Positions 42,986 to 56,916 of a DNA stretch of 64,000 nt are shown piece by piece (position 1 is the first letter of the stretch; every line of letters starts with the position of its first letter). The stretch lies in the NCBI RefSeq assembly GCF_051622035.1, contig NC_135356.1:13440079-13504078 (forward strand). Reading direction: 5' to 3'. The stretch is from Arctopsyche grandis. Lineage: Eukaryota > Arthropoda > Insecta > Trichoptera > Hydropsychidae. The notes below the pieces were generated by a model. It was not told where the DNA came from and made no database searches. It saw only the letters and a program-made list of their open reading frames with translations. The position numbers and the translations under genes are program-made.

Positions 42986-43861
42986 CAGTGTGGCCGTTTG
43001 TAAATCTGGTCACATTTTTCTTTAAAAACGCTATATTTCAAAAACTGTAGCACATAATAAGCTGAAAATCTACTTTCGATAAATTAATATAAGGGTTCAG
43101 ATATTTTGAGATTTTAATTCAAAGGCATGAACCGGAACTGTAGTTACTTACTTCTGCACATAATTGAGTTTGCATTGCATTTTGCATAGAAAAGTATACG
43201 ATTGGTAAATGTTTAATTATCAATTCGTATTTAGTGGGAATAATTATATCAGAAAAGCTACGTTTCAATGATGTTTCAAATTTTTTTATCGGTATAGTAA
43301 TTGAAGCAAAAAAGATACAAGTTTACCGTAAAAAAAGAAGACTATGTGACAAGTTGTGGCAGTAACTTCTTACAATTTATAATAGTTATATAGTTCAAAT
43401 TTAATAATTGATTAAAATCATTGCAAAGTTGAGCGGAAATTTACCTTAAAATGCTTTGTGAAATTTTATAATTTTACAAATAATATCAAACTTGGGGGGT
43501 GGGTATTCTAATGAAAATGTCTGCAAAATTAATTATATTTTTGACAGAATTTTATTAAAAATTTTAGAGCATACTTTTTTGAGAAATATTCAATAAAAAA
43601 TGTATCAATAATGCTTTTGATTAGACCACAATTGACATCCAATCTGGAAGTCACAAACGCACTCAGTACAAATCTATTTCGTTTCATATCACAGTTTGAT
43701 CAAATTTGACACGACTTAATAACATTTTATTAACAATACATTAAAGTATAGATATTCAACAATATAAAACGATTATAGTTTGATACATCTAGATAGTTTT
43801 TCGTAAAATAATAATATCGAGACTGTCTAGACAGAAAACAGATCTACAAACGGCCATACTG
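42986..43861. mobile_element. Inverted-repeat element, 876 bp (CAGTGTGGCCGTTTGTA ends)
   Basis: CAGTGTGGCCGTTTGTAAAT at the left and the inverse of the right end, CAGTATGGCCGTTTGTAGAT, match at 18 of 20. A CAG tip resembles hAT ends, but no 8-bp target duplication is evident. The interior is AT-rich and noncoding and contains one GAACCGGAACT near 43130. Confidence 0.7.
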
Positions 43862-43972
43862 CGGTCATTAAACTACGAATGAAGTAAAGCGATGCTTTGC
43901 GACTCGTATGGGATGTGACGCCATCTTGCTAAAACCAAAAGCGGTTTACATCTACATATATATATATATATA

Positions 43973-45695
<1,723 letters not shown>

Positions 45696-45739
45696 AATAA
45701 CTCTAATAATAAACTTACAAATATAATAAACATTTTTGA

Positions 45740-46030
45740 TGTTCAAAATATCTGCTTTCCATATTAACTTTGAGATCACCGCTTATACAATACATATATT
45801 TACGAATTTTTTCGTTTCCTATATAGGAAAGAATGTGGATATTACCCATATACATAAATATCTACCCTACTCTTTTCCTTTTGGGCATGCTTGGGTACAA
45901 TTCCCTTGCATTTTGGAGAAACTTCTCATTAATTCGGTTTGTTCTCCTGGTTCTACAATTGGAACTTTATGTTCTTAATTATGTACTTCATCCTCATAAT
46001 TTGATTGCGCCTTCTGCCCTTCTGTAAATA
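45740..46030. repeat. Repeat sharing TTTTCCTTTTGGGCATGCTTGGGTA with 34385-34425
   Basis: A stretch around 45870-45915 is the inverse of 34384-34425 and precedes an A/T-rich tail. At 34.4 kb the stretch follows the end of a LINE C-terminus, so this may be a LINE 3' region. The functional class is an inference. Confidence 0.4.
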
Positions 46031-46039
46031 ATTATTTAT

Positions 46040-46625
46040 ATTTAGGTCAAATAATTGACATGTCTGGTAGTAAAGATGAAGAGATAAAGAGACGTATGAA
46101 ATTAGGATGGAGTGCATTTGGACGGATGAATGCTGTTTTTTAATCAAAAATGCCACTCTGCCTGAAGAAAAGGATCTTTGATCAATGCGTTTTGCCAGTG
46201 ATGACGTATGGATGTGAAACTTGGACACTGAACGCCAAGATGCTAAATAAAATCCAATGCACTCAAAGAAGTATGGAACGCTGTATGCTTGGCATAACGA
46301 GGAAAGACAGAAAGCGGAACACGTGGGTGAGAAGTATGACAAGGGTAGTAGACATAGTGGATAGAGTGAAGAGATTGAAATGGCAATGGGCGGGTCACGT
46401 AGCTAGGAGGATGGACGAAAGGTGGACAAAAGAAGTGCTTGAATGGTACCCGAGAGAAGGCAAAAGAGTAAAAGGAAGACCGCAAGGAAGATGGGTGAAC
46501 GAAATTAGGAAAATGTGCGGAATGAGATGGATGAGTGTTGCGCAAAACAGAGACGAGTGGAAGCGTGTTGGAGAGGCCTTCATCCAGCAGTGGATGGCGA
46601 ATGGCTGTAAATGATGATGATATAA
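46040..46625 (+). pseudogene. RTE (BovB-like) LINE C-terminal fragment
   Basis: The frame reads GQIIDMSGSKDEEIKRRM and KLGWSAFGRMNAVF, then a TAA stop, and is open again at 46150-46614 with LPVMTYGCETWTLNAKML, WAGHVARRMDERWTKEVLEW and GRPQGRWVNEIRKM. These are the hallmarks of the RTE C-terminus. The 3' end has the short TGATGATGA tail of this clade (46610-46620). One nonsense codon; the 5' part is missing. Confidence 0.87.
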
Positions 46626-47665
46626 ATCAATGTTTGCCTGTCTGTCTGCCTGTCTTGAATAGGCTCCTAAACCACTGAACCGATCACGACGAAACTTTCA
46701 GCATTTGTTGTATGCATGTCCGGGAAGATTACTTTGAAAAAAAACCTCTTAATAATAATATTCGTAATTCGTATTATCGACGCGAAAGTATGAAGCGCAA
46801 TTGTGTAGTCAAGGAAATTTGTTTGTTGGCAACCACAATAACCAGTTGGTTTTTGACGACATGGCTTTGAAAATACATTGTTTGATCTCCAACCATCACT
46901 TGAAACGCGATATACAAGTCCGCCAACTCCAACCATTACTTGAAACGCGACGTATGCCAACTGAAGAAAGCAAATTCGTATTACGTCGCAGGCAAAGCAA
47001 CGGAATGCCAGGAACATTAACAAATACAAAAACAAAGGAACATTTACATTACCAGTGTTTTTTTATTGATAGGTAAAGTAGGAAACTACCATTCCATACA
47101 TTTAAATAAAAAAGGCTCTTAAAACATTCAACCGATTACGAAGGAATTTTCAGGATTTGTTGTATGCATGTCCGGGAAGCTGTAGCAGAACAAGCTAAAA
47201 CTAAATTAACAAGACACTTTGTAAAACTACACAAAGGAGATTCTGAAGGTTCATTTATGACACTATTGGCGAAAGACATCAAGTCAGTAAACAAAACAAA
47301 CATTTTGTCATTCGATCACAGTGCGTTGACAAGAGAAAATTATTATATCGCTACCGCAAACTCTGCATATGCTGGATATGGGAAGAGTATTGGTAGACAT
47401 GTACATATATCCGCGAGTGCAAATATTAAAGGTTACACTGTACCTATTTATTTTAATTTGACATGTAACGAAAATTTAAGGCGGTGGTAAACATTTCCAC
47501 TTGATTGGTAAAATAAAATTGTTAGGGTAAAATAAACACACAATTAAATTATTTGTGTTCGTTGCCTGCGTTTTTCCGACAAAAGGGAATTGGAACGGGA
47601 ATGATAACGGGAACGGGGACAGGAATTGCAGGCGTTATTGTGGCATTGCAACGCCTGCTTTATAC
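46626..47665. mobile_element. Helitron-like repeat region with duplicated 65-bp motif and two unknown frames
   Basis: GGCTCCTAAACCACTGAACC to TTGTATGCATGTCCGGGAAG (46667-46732) recurs in diverged form at 47113-47181. Such 'ACCGATTACGA.GAAATTTTCAGCA' blocks accompany Helitron-type elements in many insect genomes; I cannot prove it here. Plus-strand frames at 46801-47076 (91 codons) and 47164-47490 (108 codons) are open. The second contains GKSIGRHVHISASANIKGYT, which I do not recognise. The right part (47515-47650) is shared with 18670-18800. Confidence 0.45.
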
Positions 47666-47688
47666 ATACATTTTTACTTTAGTATACG

Positions 47689-48814
47689 TAGGAACAATAG
47701 ATGAAGTTTTGTGATCATGCGAAAATTCGAACTCGAGATTTTGACTGATTCGAACTCAGAATCGATTACTGATCACGTTTTCATGATCTAGAAAAAAATG
47801 TGTGTGTGTGTGTGTGTGTCTGTGTATTTTGGGGATTTTTTGAACACCGTTAGTCCTATCGAACTGAAACTTAGTATCGGTTACTGAAATTCTTGTCGAC
47901 ATGACGTAAATTTTTTTTAAATATTTAAATTGACTGGAAATGGTACCTCCCCTTATACATAGGTGTTCTCTTTTTTTAAAGTTTTTGAATTCAATTATCT
48001 TCCAAGCCGCTAACTAAATCGGACTGAATTTTTTTTATATGTAATAGAAATAATAATCTTAACTTTATATTTTTTAAATATTTTTATCTGAGCCGGAAGT
48101 AGTACTTTTAATCTAGAGAATCGAGGTTTTTTATGTTTTTCTCAGAAACCTTTTGGTTTATTGAACTGAAATTTCGTATCTAAAAGTTTAAGCGTAATAA
48201 TAAGTTATGTATAAAATTTGGTAAACATCCCTCAACCGGAAGTGGCAGTTTTCTCTTTTTCTTCCACTATTTTTTTCGACCCCTTAAACATGTGTATTTT
48301 TCACGAAAAAATTCAAATACAATTATTGTATCAATTTGATGAAAAAAAAAAAAATCACTAAATTTAATAAACCGGAAGTGGGATATTTTCCTCTTAGAAA
48401 AGTCAAAAATGTTGTCGCCTGGATTCTGTCCACACCCCTGAATGTATTAAGTTGAAAATTTATATTTGTATTCTTTATGTACTAACTTAGAGCTGCTAAA
48501 GTTTTGGTCAGAATTCGTAAGCCGGAAGTAGTATTTTTTTTTAAAACAATATTTCATTATTTTATTTTGACCTTTTTAAATTATTTTTATATTCTTGATA
48601 TTTTATATTTATTGAATATAATAAAGATAGTGATTTTTATTAAAAATAAAAATATTTAAAATAAAAATAAATTTAATGAACGGGAAGTGGGATTTTTTCC
48701 TCTTAGAAAAGTCAAAAATGTTGTCGCTTGGATTCTGTCCACACCCCTGAACGTATCAAGCTGAACAAGTTTCCATAGATTTGCGCTCAATTTGTATCGA
48801 AAATGCTGTATTAG
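47689..48814. mobile_element. Single-arm copy of the foldback family (5' part)
   Basis: Begins at the foldback centre sequence GAACAATAGATGAAGTTTTG and follows the right arm order: (GT)n tract, CACCGTTAGTCCTATCGAAC, GCCGGAAGTAGTACTTTTA, ACCGGAAGTGGCAG and so on, to TTTCCATAGATTTGCGCTC. It continues at 49899-50023 after a hAT insertion. The inverted partner arm is absent. Confidence 0.85.
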
Positions 48815-48822
48815 CTATTAGT

Positions 48823-49890
48823 AGAACCACGTATTTTGGGCATCTATTTTTGTCAATTTTAGCATTTTCATTTTGCATTTTAGCGTTTTAGGGCATTTTA
48901 AATATTCAATTTTAGCATCTATTTTTATGAAGAGTTTAATTTTAAATAATAAAAAATTTCGATGGATTTTAATAAAATTTATATACATACATATATACAA
49001 TTTAAAGACGACACAAAAATTAAAAAATAATAGAAAAATTCAAAAATGTTTTGGAATTAAAATTACAATTAAAGACAAAAAAAATATGAATATAAAAATA
49101 TAATACCAATTAAAATTTATTAAAACTCAACATGGAGCATATTTCTACAGATTCTTTTTTGAAATTTGTGCGACGATCGGTAACAATTACATATATTGTA
49201 TTTACTAAAATACCTTTCAGCATCCACACTATTGACGGGACACCAAATAGATTTTAGAGCTGCACAACCAACTTCATATTTAATTTTTGTTGCTATCAAT
49301 AATAGCAATATATCCGGCGTGGATTCACTTTTTATATTCTCTATTAATTGTCTTAAAAAGTGCTGATATCTTTCCAAACATTAAGCCTCTGTTAATACAT
49401 TAAACAATGGCAGGTTTCTAAAAAACAAAACTGTTTCTTTAACATTAATATTAGATTTTCTACCTGCCACAGATAGATTGAATAGTTTACTTAATGTTTG
49501 GAGGAATAGATTTGTCTCATTTAGTCTTGAGTGCGAGTCTACTTTTAAGACGCTTTTTTGAGCAGCCTTTTGGATACACAGCTCCAATGTCTTCTTTTGT
49601 TTACAGTAGTAGACAAAAGCAGTTACTTGGTTTCTACAGGAAAAACACCGTCTATGGTAAACTGGAAGCTCTGTTTTATCCTCTCAATTTATTCAAATAA
49701 TAAATGGGCAAAGGCAACCCTTCTAAATTGTCTATTAATTTTATAAATTTTATACAAATTTCACTTTTGTTTGTTATCTTAGCATCTATTCGCATATTTT
49801 AGGCATTTAGCATCTATTAGCATCTATTCCGAATTTTAGCATCAATTAAGCATCAATAGCAAAGTGCCCAAAATACATACGTGTCTCTAT
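48823..49890 (-). mobile_element. hAT element remnant, 1068 bp, with transposase C-terminal frames
   Basis: Flanked by CTATTAGT at 48815-48822 and 49891-49898. Near the ends CACGTATTTTGGGCA and the inverse CACGTATGTATTTTGGGCA pair. The minus-strand frame at 49120-49377 contains CPVNSVDAERYFSKYN, the conserved hAT C-terminal dimerisation motif. An upstream frame (49381-49587, SRLNETNLFLQTLSKLFNL) would precede it. Repeated 'TTTTAGCATCTATT' words lie near both ends. The catalytic part is deleted. Confidence 0.87.
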
Positions 49891-49898
49891 CTATTAGT

Positions 49899-50023
49899 AT
49901 TTCATAATGCTGCCGGTATGTGTGAATGTGTCTGTACGGTTCAATATAGAATTTTATTTTGTGACTTTCTTATATTCTTCAAATACATAGATAAAGTAAT
50001 GGGTTGGTCACACCCGATTTTTT
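49899..50023. mobile_element. Single-arm foldback copy, distal part
   Basis: GTTCAATATAGAATTTTATTTTG-like sequence through AAATACATAGATAAAGTAAT and GGGTTGGTCACACCCGA matches the arm terminus at 40425-40510. The last ~50 bases with the hAT tip are missing. Confidence 0.82.
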
Positions 50024-50189
50024 TTATAAATTGTTACTTCATAAAAATCGTGAATTAAAATTACATTATAAATAAAATCGTTGATTTGGACGCATTTTGA
50101 TGTGCTGTGAGCAGAACCAATTGTTTTTTACGACCCACACTTCTTTTTACTCTCATTTTTTTATTAAATTGATTTGTTTGTATACGAAA

Positions 50190-50304
50190 TGCATACACAT
50201 ACACTATGAATTTCGTGTGGCGCCCTATAACATCGTGTGGCGCCCTAACTTATTTGGCGCCCTCGGGCGTCGCCCGACCTAGCCCCCCCCTAAAACCGGC
50301 ACTG
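50190..50304. mobile_element. End of a hAT-like element (inverse CAGTGCCGGTTTTAGG)
   Basis: The sequence ends CCTAAAACCGGCACTG at 50304, a common hAT tip in inverse. It is preceded by GTGTGGCGCCCTA repeated at 50217-50229 and 50236-50248. The partner end was not found, so length is unknown. Confidence 0.5.
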
Positions 50305-51638
50305 TGTATGCATGTAAAAGAATATTTTCGACTTTTTCATGGTCACCCGTAGAAAATACGTACTTTTGACTTTTGATTTGAACTCGACGACTACTTAGAG
50401 AAATTTGAAAGCCGAAAAGTACTACAAATGAAAGATAAAATACCCGACTATAGATTCCAATATTCATTTTGAACAGGGAATTGACAGATTTTGAGACATC
50501 GACCGAACAACACCAAGATATAGAAAAATCGCGCGATTTAAAAAACACATGTATATCTCTGAATCTCGAGCCAATCAACATTTTTTTATTACCAGATTCG
50601 TGTTAACTGGTCATAGATCTATAAGAAAAGTCATATCTCGTCTCTGAACCATTTTTTGTGTCAAACAGTGCTATTTCTATAGGTATAAACTTTTATGATT
50701 ATAATATTTATGTATGATAACTTTTAGTAATAACAATATTTTGAACAAAATCTGACAGCAGGAAGTAGTCTTTTGTGAGTTTCTTTACATTACTGCTCAA
50801 ACTTGTATCGAAAATGTTCTCATAGCTGATACGTGCGTATGTGTATGTGGCATTATTATGGAATTTTGTTTTTGGTAGTTCTTACATATATTCATTTTTA
50901 TGTATGTACATATGTATATGTATGCTTTGAAGCGTCTCGGAGTGATTTAGAGGTCGATATTGGTTTCTCATTTTCTGCTTTATGAGTGGAAATACTTACC
51001 TTTAAATATTACTTATGTATAAAAACACTTCCAGAGGGTGTATCACAATGAAATAAAAGCGATTTTTTTTTATTATATTTTATTTGATCAAATGGTTTGT
51101 GTGAGTGTTTAATGTTGCGACAACTAGCTTGTAGCTTTGCGTGAAAATCTACATATAACAGACATATTATAAAATCAAATAGCAATTTCATAATCAAGCG
51201 TCGGCCGAAAAATGCGAATTAAATTTGGCAGAGATGCAAAATACAAGCGATTCAAATGTGTACAGTTTGCTCTCGGGGCCAGTAGTGCTGTACTATACGA
51301 AACGTATAATAAATACACACATAAAACACAGACCAGCGATACAATTTCAAGCTTACATAGTTTATCTGGCTTACACAATATGATCATGTCTACAAATCGT
51401 CTTACAATTGTGACAAAATGCATCGCACAGCTTTCGAAAAAACAAATATATTTTTCAATTTGAAATGTTACATTGCTATTATAATACGCATTCGGCAAAC
51501 GCTGCTTACAAGTTAAATTATAATATAATACAATACAATATAATATAATATAATATAATAATATGCGATAAGCAGGCTAAAATTTGATTCAAATATATAT
51601 TGACAATACTTTTACTTACATACAATATATGGATGTAT
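50305..51638. other. Intergenic; includes a degenerate foldback-family patch at 50690-50870
   Basis: CAGCAGGAAGTAGTCTTTTG and CTCAAACTTGTATCGAAAATG recall the arm sequence near 40345-40410. The rest, including a (TAATA)n tract at 51519-51563, holds no gene. Confidence 0.45.
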
Positions 51639-54600
51639 CAGTAACGTGCGGTTCATATGTGGGGTACAAGTGGTGTATTTTAGATTTATTTATTTGAAAA
51701 ATCTGGACTGCATATTGTGGCATCAAAAGAGATCATCAACATTAATAATACAAACACAACAAGATAAAATTAAGTATATATTGCACTTACAGCTAGCAAC
51801 AATGAATTACATATCAGCAACGGAGAGTAAAAACGCCTATAAGGTCCAAGTGGTGGAGAGCAGACCAAAAATTGAACATAACCACAAAATCCTTTCACAC
51901 TAATCCATGTATAGTGATTAATACAATCTCTGTATATTCACCGAGGTAGAAGACATCACACTTGCGTGTGAAATTGATGATGTCGTGAGATAAAAAAAAA
52001 TACCGTAAGCTTGTTGATTTATACGAATACAAAAAAAAGTATGAACAGGAGAGGGGTGTTGAGTTTACATTAAAAAATAAAGAATTATCAGCAACATAGA
52101 GTGAAAAACATGTATGTATAAGGCCACTGTGGTGAAGACCATACCAAAAATTGTAAACAATCACACAATCCATTCACACTAATCCATTCAATAGTGATTA
52201 ATAAAATCCCTGTCAATCTAATTACATTCACCGAGGTAGAAGAAATCACACTGTAGTGTGGCATTGATGAATTCGTGAAGACTGTTGTGGCGTTACAGAT
52301 CATCACTATAAACAATACAAATACAAAAAGTATAAACGAGAGAGGGGTATGGAGTTTACATCTAGAAATAAAGAATTATCAGCAACATAGAGTGAAAAAG
52401 GAATTAGAAAAGGGTGGAGAGCATACCAAAAATTGAAAACAATCACACAATCCATTAAATAGTGATTAATACAATCTCTGTATATTCACCGAGGTAGAAG
52501 ACATCACACTTCCGTGTGAAATTGATGATGTCGTGAGATAAAAAAAAAATACCGTAAGCTTGTTGATTTATACAAATACAAAAAAAAAAGTATGAACGGG
52601 AGAGGGGTGTTGAGTTTACATTAAAAAATAAAGAATTATCAGCAACATAGAGTGAAAAACATGTATGTATAAGGCCACTGTGGTGAAGACCATACCAAAA
52701 ATTGAAAACAATCACACAATCCATTCACACTAATCCATTCAATAGTGATTAATAAAATCCCTGTCAATCTAATTACATTCACCGAGGTAGAAGAAATCAC
52801 ACTGTAGTGTGGCATTGATGAATTCGTGAGGACTGTTGTGGCGTTACAGATCATCACTATAAACAATACAAATACAAAAAGTATAAACGAGAGAGGGGTA
52901 TGGAGTTTACATCTAGAAATAAAGAATTATCAGCAACATAGAGTGAAAAAGAAATTAGAAAAGGGTGGAGAGCATACCAAAAATTGAAAACAATCACACA
53001 ATCCATTAAATAGTGATTAATACAATCTCTGTATATTCACCGAGGTAGAAGACATCACACTTCCGTGTGAAATTGATGATGTCGTGAGATAAAAAAAAAA
53101 TACCGTAAGCTTGTTGATTTATACAAATACAAAAAAAAAGTATGAACGGGAGAGGGGTGTTGAGTTTACATTAAAAAATAAAGAATTATCAGCAACATAG
53201 AGTGAAAAACATGTATGTATAAGGCCACTGTGGTGAAGACCATACCAAAAATTGAAAACAATCACACAATCCATTCACACTAATCCATTCAATAGTGATT
53301 AATAAAATCCCTGTCAATCTAATTACATTCACCGAGGTAGAAGAAATCACACTGTAGTGTGGCATTGATGAATTCGTGAGGACTGTTGTGGCGTTACAGA
53401 TCATCACTATAAACAATACAAATACAAAAAGTATAAACGAGAGAGGGGTATGGAGTTTACATCTAGAAATAAAGAATTATCAGCAACATAGAGTGAAAAA
53501 GAAATTAGAAAAGGGTGGAGAGCATACCAAAAATTGAAAACAATCACACAATCCATTAAATAGTGATTAATACAATCTCTGTATATTCACCGAGGTAGAA
53601 GACATCACACTTCCGTGTGAAATTGATGATGTCGTGAGATAAAAAAAATACCGTAAGCTTGTTGATTTATACAAATACAAAAAAAAAGTATGAACGGGAG
53701 AGGGGTGTTGAGTTTACATTAAAAAATAAAGAATTATCAGCAACATAGAGTGAAAAACATGTATGTATAAGGCCACTGTGGTGAAGACAATACCAAAAAT
53801 TGAAAACAATCACACAATCCATTCACACTAAACCATTCAATAGTGATTAATAAAATCCCTGTCAATCTAATTACATTCACCGAGGTAGAAGAAATCACAC
53901 TGTAGTGTGGCATTGATGAATTCGTGAGGACTGTTGTGGCGTTACAGATCATCACTATAAACAATACAAATACAAAAAGTATAAACGAGAGAGGGGTATG
54001 GAGTTTACATCTAGAAATAAAGAATTATCAGCAACATAGAGTGAAAAAGGAATTAGAAAAGGGTGGAGAGCATACCAAAAATTTAAAACAATCACACAAT
54101 CCATTAAATAGTGATTAATACAATCTCTGTATATTCATCGAGGTAGAAGACATCACACTTCCGTGTGAAATTGATGATTTCGTGAGATAAAAAAAATACC
54201 GTAAGCTTGTTGATTTATACAAATACAAAAAAAAAGTATGAACGGGAGAGGGGTGTTGAGTTTACATTCAAAAATAAAGAATTATCAGCAACATATAGTG
54301 AAAAACATGTATGTATAAGGCCACTGTGGTGAAGACCATACCAAAAATTGAAAACAATCACACAATCCATTAAATAGTGATTAATACAATCTCCGTATAT
54401 TCACCGAGGTAGAAGACATCACACTTCCGTGTGAAATTGATGATGTCGTGTGATAAAAAAAATACAGTAAGCTTGTTGATTTATACAAATACAAAAAAAA
54501 AGTATGAACGGGAGAGGGGTGTTGAGTTTACATTCAAAAATAAAGAATTATCAGCAACATAGAGTGAAAAACATGTATGTATAAGGCCACTGTGGTGAAG

Positions 54601-55566
54601 ACCATACCAAAAATTGAAAACAATCACACAATCCATTAAATAGTGATTAATACAATCTCCGTATATTCACCGAGGTAGAAGACATCACACTTCCGTGTGA
54701 AATTGATGATGTCGTGTGATAAAAAAAAATACCGTAAGCTTGTTGATTTATACAAATACAAAAAAAAAGTATGAACGGGAGAGGGGTGTTGAGTTTACAT
54801 TCAAAAATAAAGAATTATCAGCAACATTGTGAAAAAGAAGAGAGAAAAAGGTGGAGAGCATACCAAAAATTGAAAACAATCACACAATCCATTAAATAGT
54901 GATTAATACAATCTAATTGCATTAACCGAGGTAGAAGAACTCACACTTGAGTGTGGTATTGATGAAATCGTGAGATAAAAATACCGTAGGCTATGTGGAT
55001 TTAAGATTTCGTTCTTTTTTTGAAAATCTGGACTATTGTGGGACTACAGATCATCACTACAAATACAAAAATGAATAAACGGGAAAGAGAGGGGCAATGA
55101 CTTTACCGTCATAAATAAAGAATTATCAGCAACAGAGGTTAAAAATTATGAACATATGTATAAGGCACAAGTGGTGGAGAGTAGACCAATAATTCACGCA
55201 ACACAATCACGCAATCCTTTCAGACTTCTCCATTCATAGTGATTAATACATTATCGGTTAATCTATGTAATACATTCACTCACATAAAATAAATAAATAC
55301 AGGGTATACAATTAAAGGTGGGAGAAATCACACTCTAGTGAAGCATTGACAATGTCGTGAGATAAAATAAAAATACTGTACGCTTGTAGATGTTAGTTCT
55401 TATGGGCAATCGATATTGAATCGATTGCTAAATCGCAATTGACTGTATTGTATAAGCGGTTGAATCTCTAAGATATATTTGTTGTGATGTTGTTGAAGTT
55501 TTAAGATAATATTATATAATGTCCCTTGATTGCACGTCCTCTTTTAAATGTCACCGCACACCACTG
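51639..55566. mobile_element. Possible hAT-like shell around the tandem array
   Basis: CAGTAACGTGCGGTTCATAT at the left and the inverse of the right end, CAGTGGTGTGCGGTGACATT, match at the tip and GTGCGGT. Similar tips bound the 169-bp MITE at 22055-22223. No 8-bp duplication is seen (GGATGTAT against ATATATTA). The call rests on the tips alone. Confidence 0.45.
51690..55350. repeat. Tandem array, ~265-290-bp monomers with ~550-bp higher-order period
   Basis: The landmark CATCACACTTCCGTGTGAAA or AATCACACTGTAGTGTGGCA recurs at about 51957, 52242, 52499, 52791, 53050, 53341, 53600, 53889, 54149, 54414, 54679, 54937 and 55324. Up to 54149 two monomer types alternate (intervals ~290 and ~258), forming a dimer repeated four times almost identically. 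After that only one type continues (~265 bp). The outer monomers are most diverged. Recurrent 75-codon minus-strand frames at 52088, 52639, 53189 and 53737 are copies of the repeat, not genes. Confidence 0.95.
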
Positions 55567-55682
55567 ATATATTATACCTACATATACATATGTATGTAAG
55601 TAAAGGTAAAAAATATTGTTGAGGATATTTTGTTGAGAAATATTGTGTATGTATGTACACAACGATCTTGTTATTTTTTCAA

Positions 55683-56331
55683 CCCTTTGCACTTATCTAT
55701 ATACATATATATGGAATCGATATAAAAGTGACAACTTTTGATGTCAAAGAAGAGATAGGATTCGTCAGCTAAATCTTAAATCAATTCCTGGAGTTACAAA
55801 TACAAAAATATAAGCGGTGAAGCACAAAAGCTGTTTCAAAATTCAACTTTGACCAGTGATAGCGACTAGTAAGTGATTTTATTTTTTACTATAAGAGTTT
55901 ATTTTATTAGGTTGGGCAGAAAAAGGTTGCTGAATTTGGAAGTAGCCAGTGGTGGCTCGACTATATGGGCTGCGGGCATATAGTCTGCTGCCCTCCCAGT
56001 ATAGTACAAATGAATGCTATTTTTGCCGTCCATGTGGGCTGCAGGGCTGCAGACCTCCCAGTATAGTTCAAATGTATGATATTTTGTAAGTAGTTCTTTA
56101 TTTTTTAAAGATGGTTGTGTTGATATTTTTCCATCAGAATTTGGCCAATAGTTGACTTTTCATTAAAAGAAATATAATTTTATAAGCAGTTTAACGTCAA
56201 CTTCATACACGAGCAATGGCTTTCAACATCCAACATCCAGCTGACGTATTTTTGCCAAAAAAAAAAAGTATGAATTCGTATGGTGATATATCGGCCAATG
56301 TGTGTGCCTAGACTTACAATAAGGCAAAGGG
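55683..56331. mobile_element. piggyBac-like inverted-repeat element, ~650 bp
   Basis: CCCTTTGCACTTAT at the left and the inverse of the right end, CCCTTTGCCTTATT, with TCAA before and TTAA after (56332-56335), suggest a TTAA target with one change. It contains a truncated hAT MITE at 55947-56090. Confidence 0.6.
55947..56090. mobile_element. Truncated hAT MITE related to 2392-2595
   Basis: Starts CAGTGGTGGCTCGACTATAT and shares GGGCTGCAGGGCTGCAGACC and CTCCCAGTATAGT with the copy at 2.4 kb. The right tip is missing. Confidence 0.8.
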
Positions 56332-56714
56332 TTAAAATATCAAGTTGATCATAAGTTAGCCTTGCATTTGAATAATATTATAACGTAAGGTAGTGAGGCG
56401 CGCACTATTACAATAACTTTTCCATTACATGTTCTAATCCTTCTATCCATAAACATAATAATACAATAACATTACAAAAAAAAAAAAAAAACAACAACAT
56501 GATAAAATGCTAATTGCCAACCGCACATATCCAAATACATGTATCAGATCATTCCTACTGTGTATTTAAATTAAATATTTTTAAAGATTAAAAGGCATTT
56601 TGCTATAATGTATTTATAAATGTGGTCCTAAAGTGTACCAGATAAATTTAATATGAACAGTGCCGACTCTGGACTTCATTCAGCGTCGCAAAAAACAAGC
56701 TAAATTGAACTCAA

Positions 56715-56916
56715 ATGACAGCTATTATTGACGATGCGAACATACCCGCAACTCTCGGTCAGCAGCTGCTATTTGAGTCCGATTGGAGCAGCTGATCTCC
56801 AATTAGTGTCTCTCTATTACGACAGCCTCGTTCGAGGTTATTTGTATATTATTGATTGTTTAATTGAACACGTACCCGAGTCGACACCGAGATTACAATC
56901 TATGTATAATACATAT
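56715..56916 (+). CDS. Candidate first coding exon of an unknown gene (frameshifted)
   Basis: From ATG 56715 one frame reads MTAIIDDANIPATLGQQLLF, then ESDWSS and a stop. The next frame continues as ADLQLVSLYYDSLVRGYLYI and EHVPESTPRLQSMYNTY to a consensus donor ACATAT|GTAAGT at 56917. Codon use is less AT-biased than the surroundings and composition is protein-like in the two frames in series, as if one or two bases were lost or gained near 56790. I recognise no family. It could equally be a chance open stretch or a decayed gene. Confidence 0.3.

Noticed and set aside
46243..46583. Minus-strand frames of 62-100 codons over the RTE fragment
   Set aside because: Antisense shadows of the plus-strand LINE frame.
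52088..53964. Four near-identical 75-codon minus-strand frames
   Set aside because: They are the same position in successive satellite units; identity reflects the repeat, and the spacing equals the ~550-bp period.
51639..55566. CRISPR-like array
   Set aside because: Units of 260-290 bp without short direct repeats and unique spacers, in an insect-type genome; a satellite, not CRISPR.
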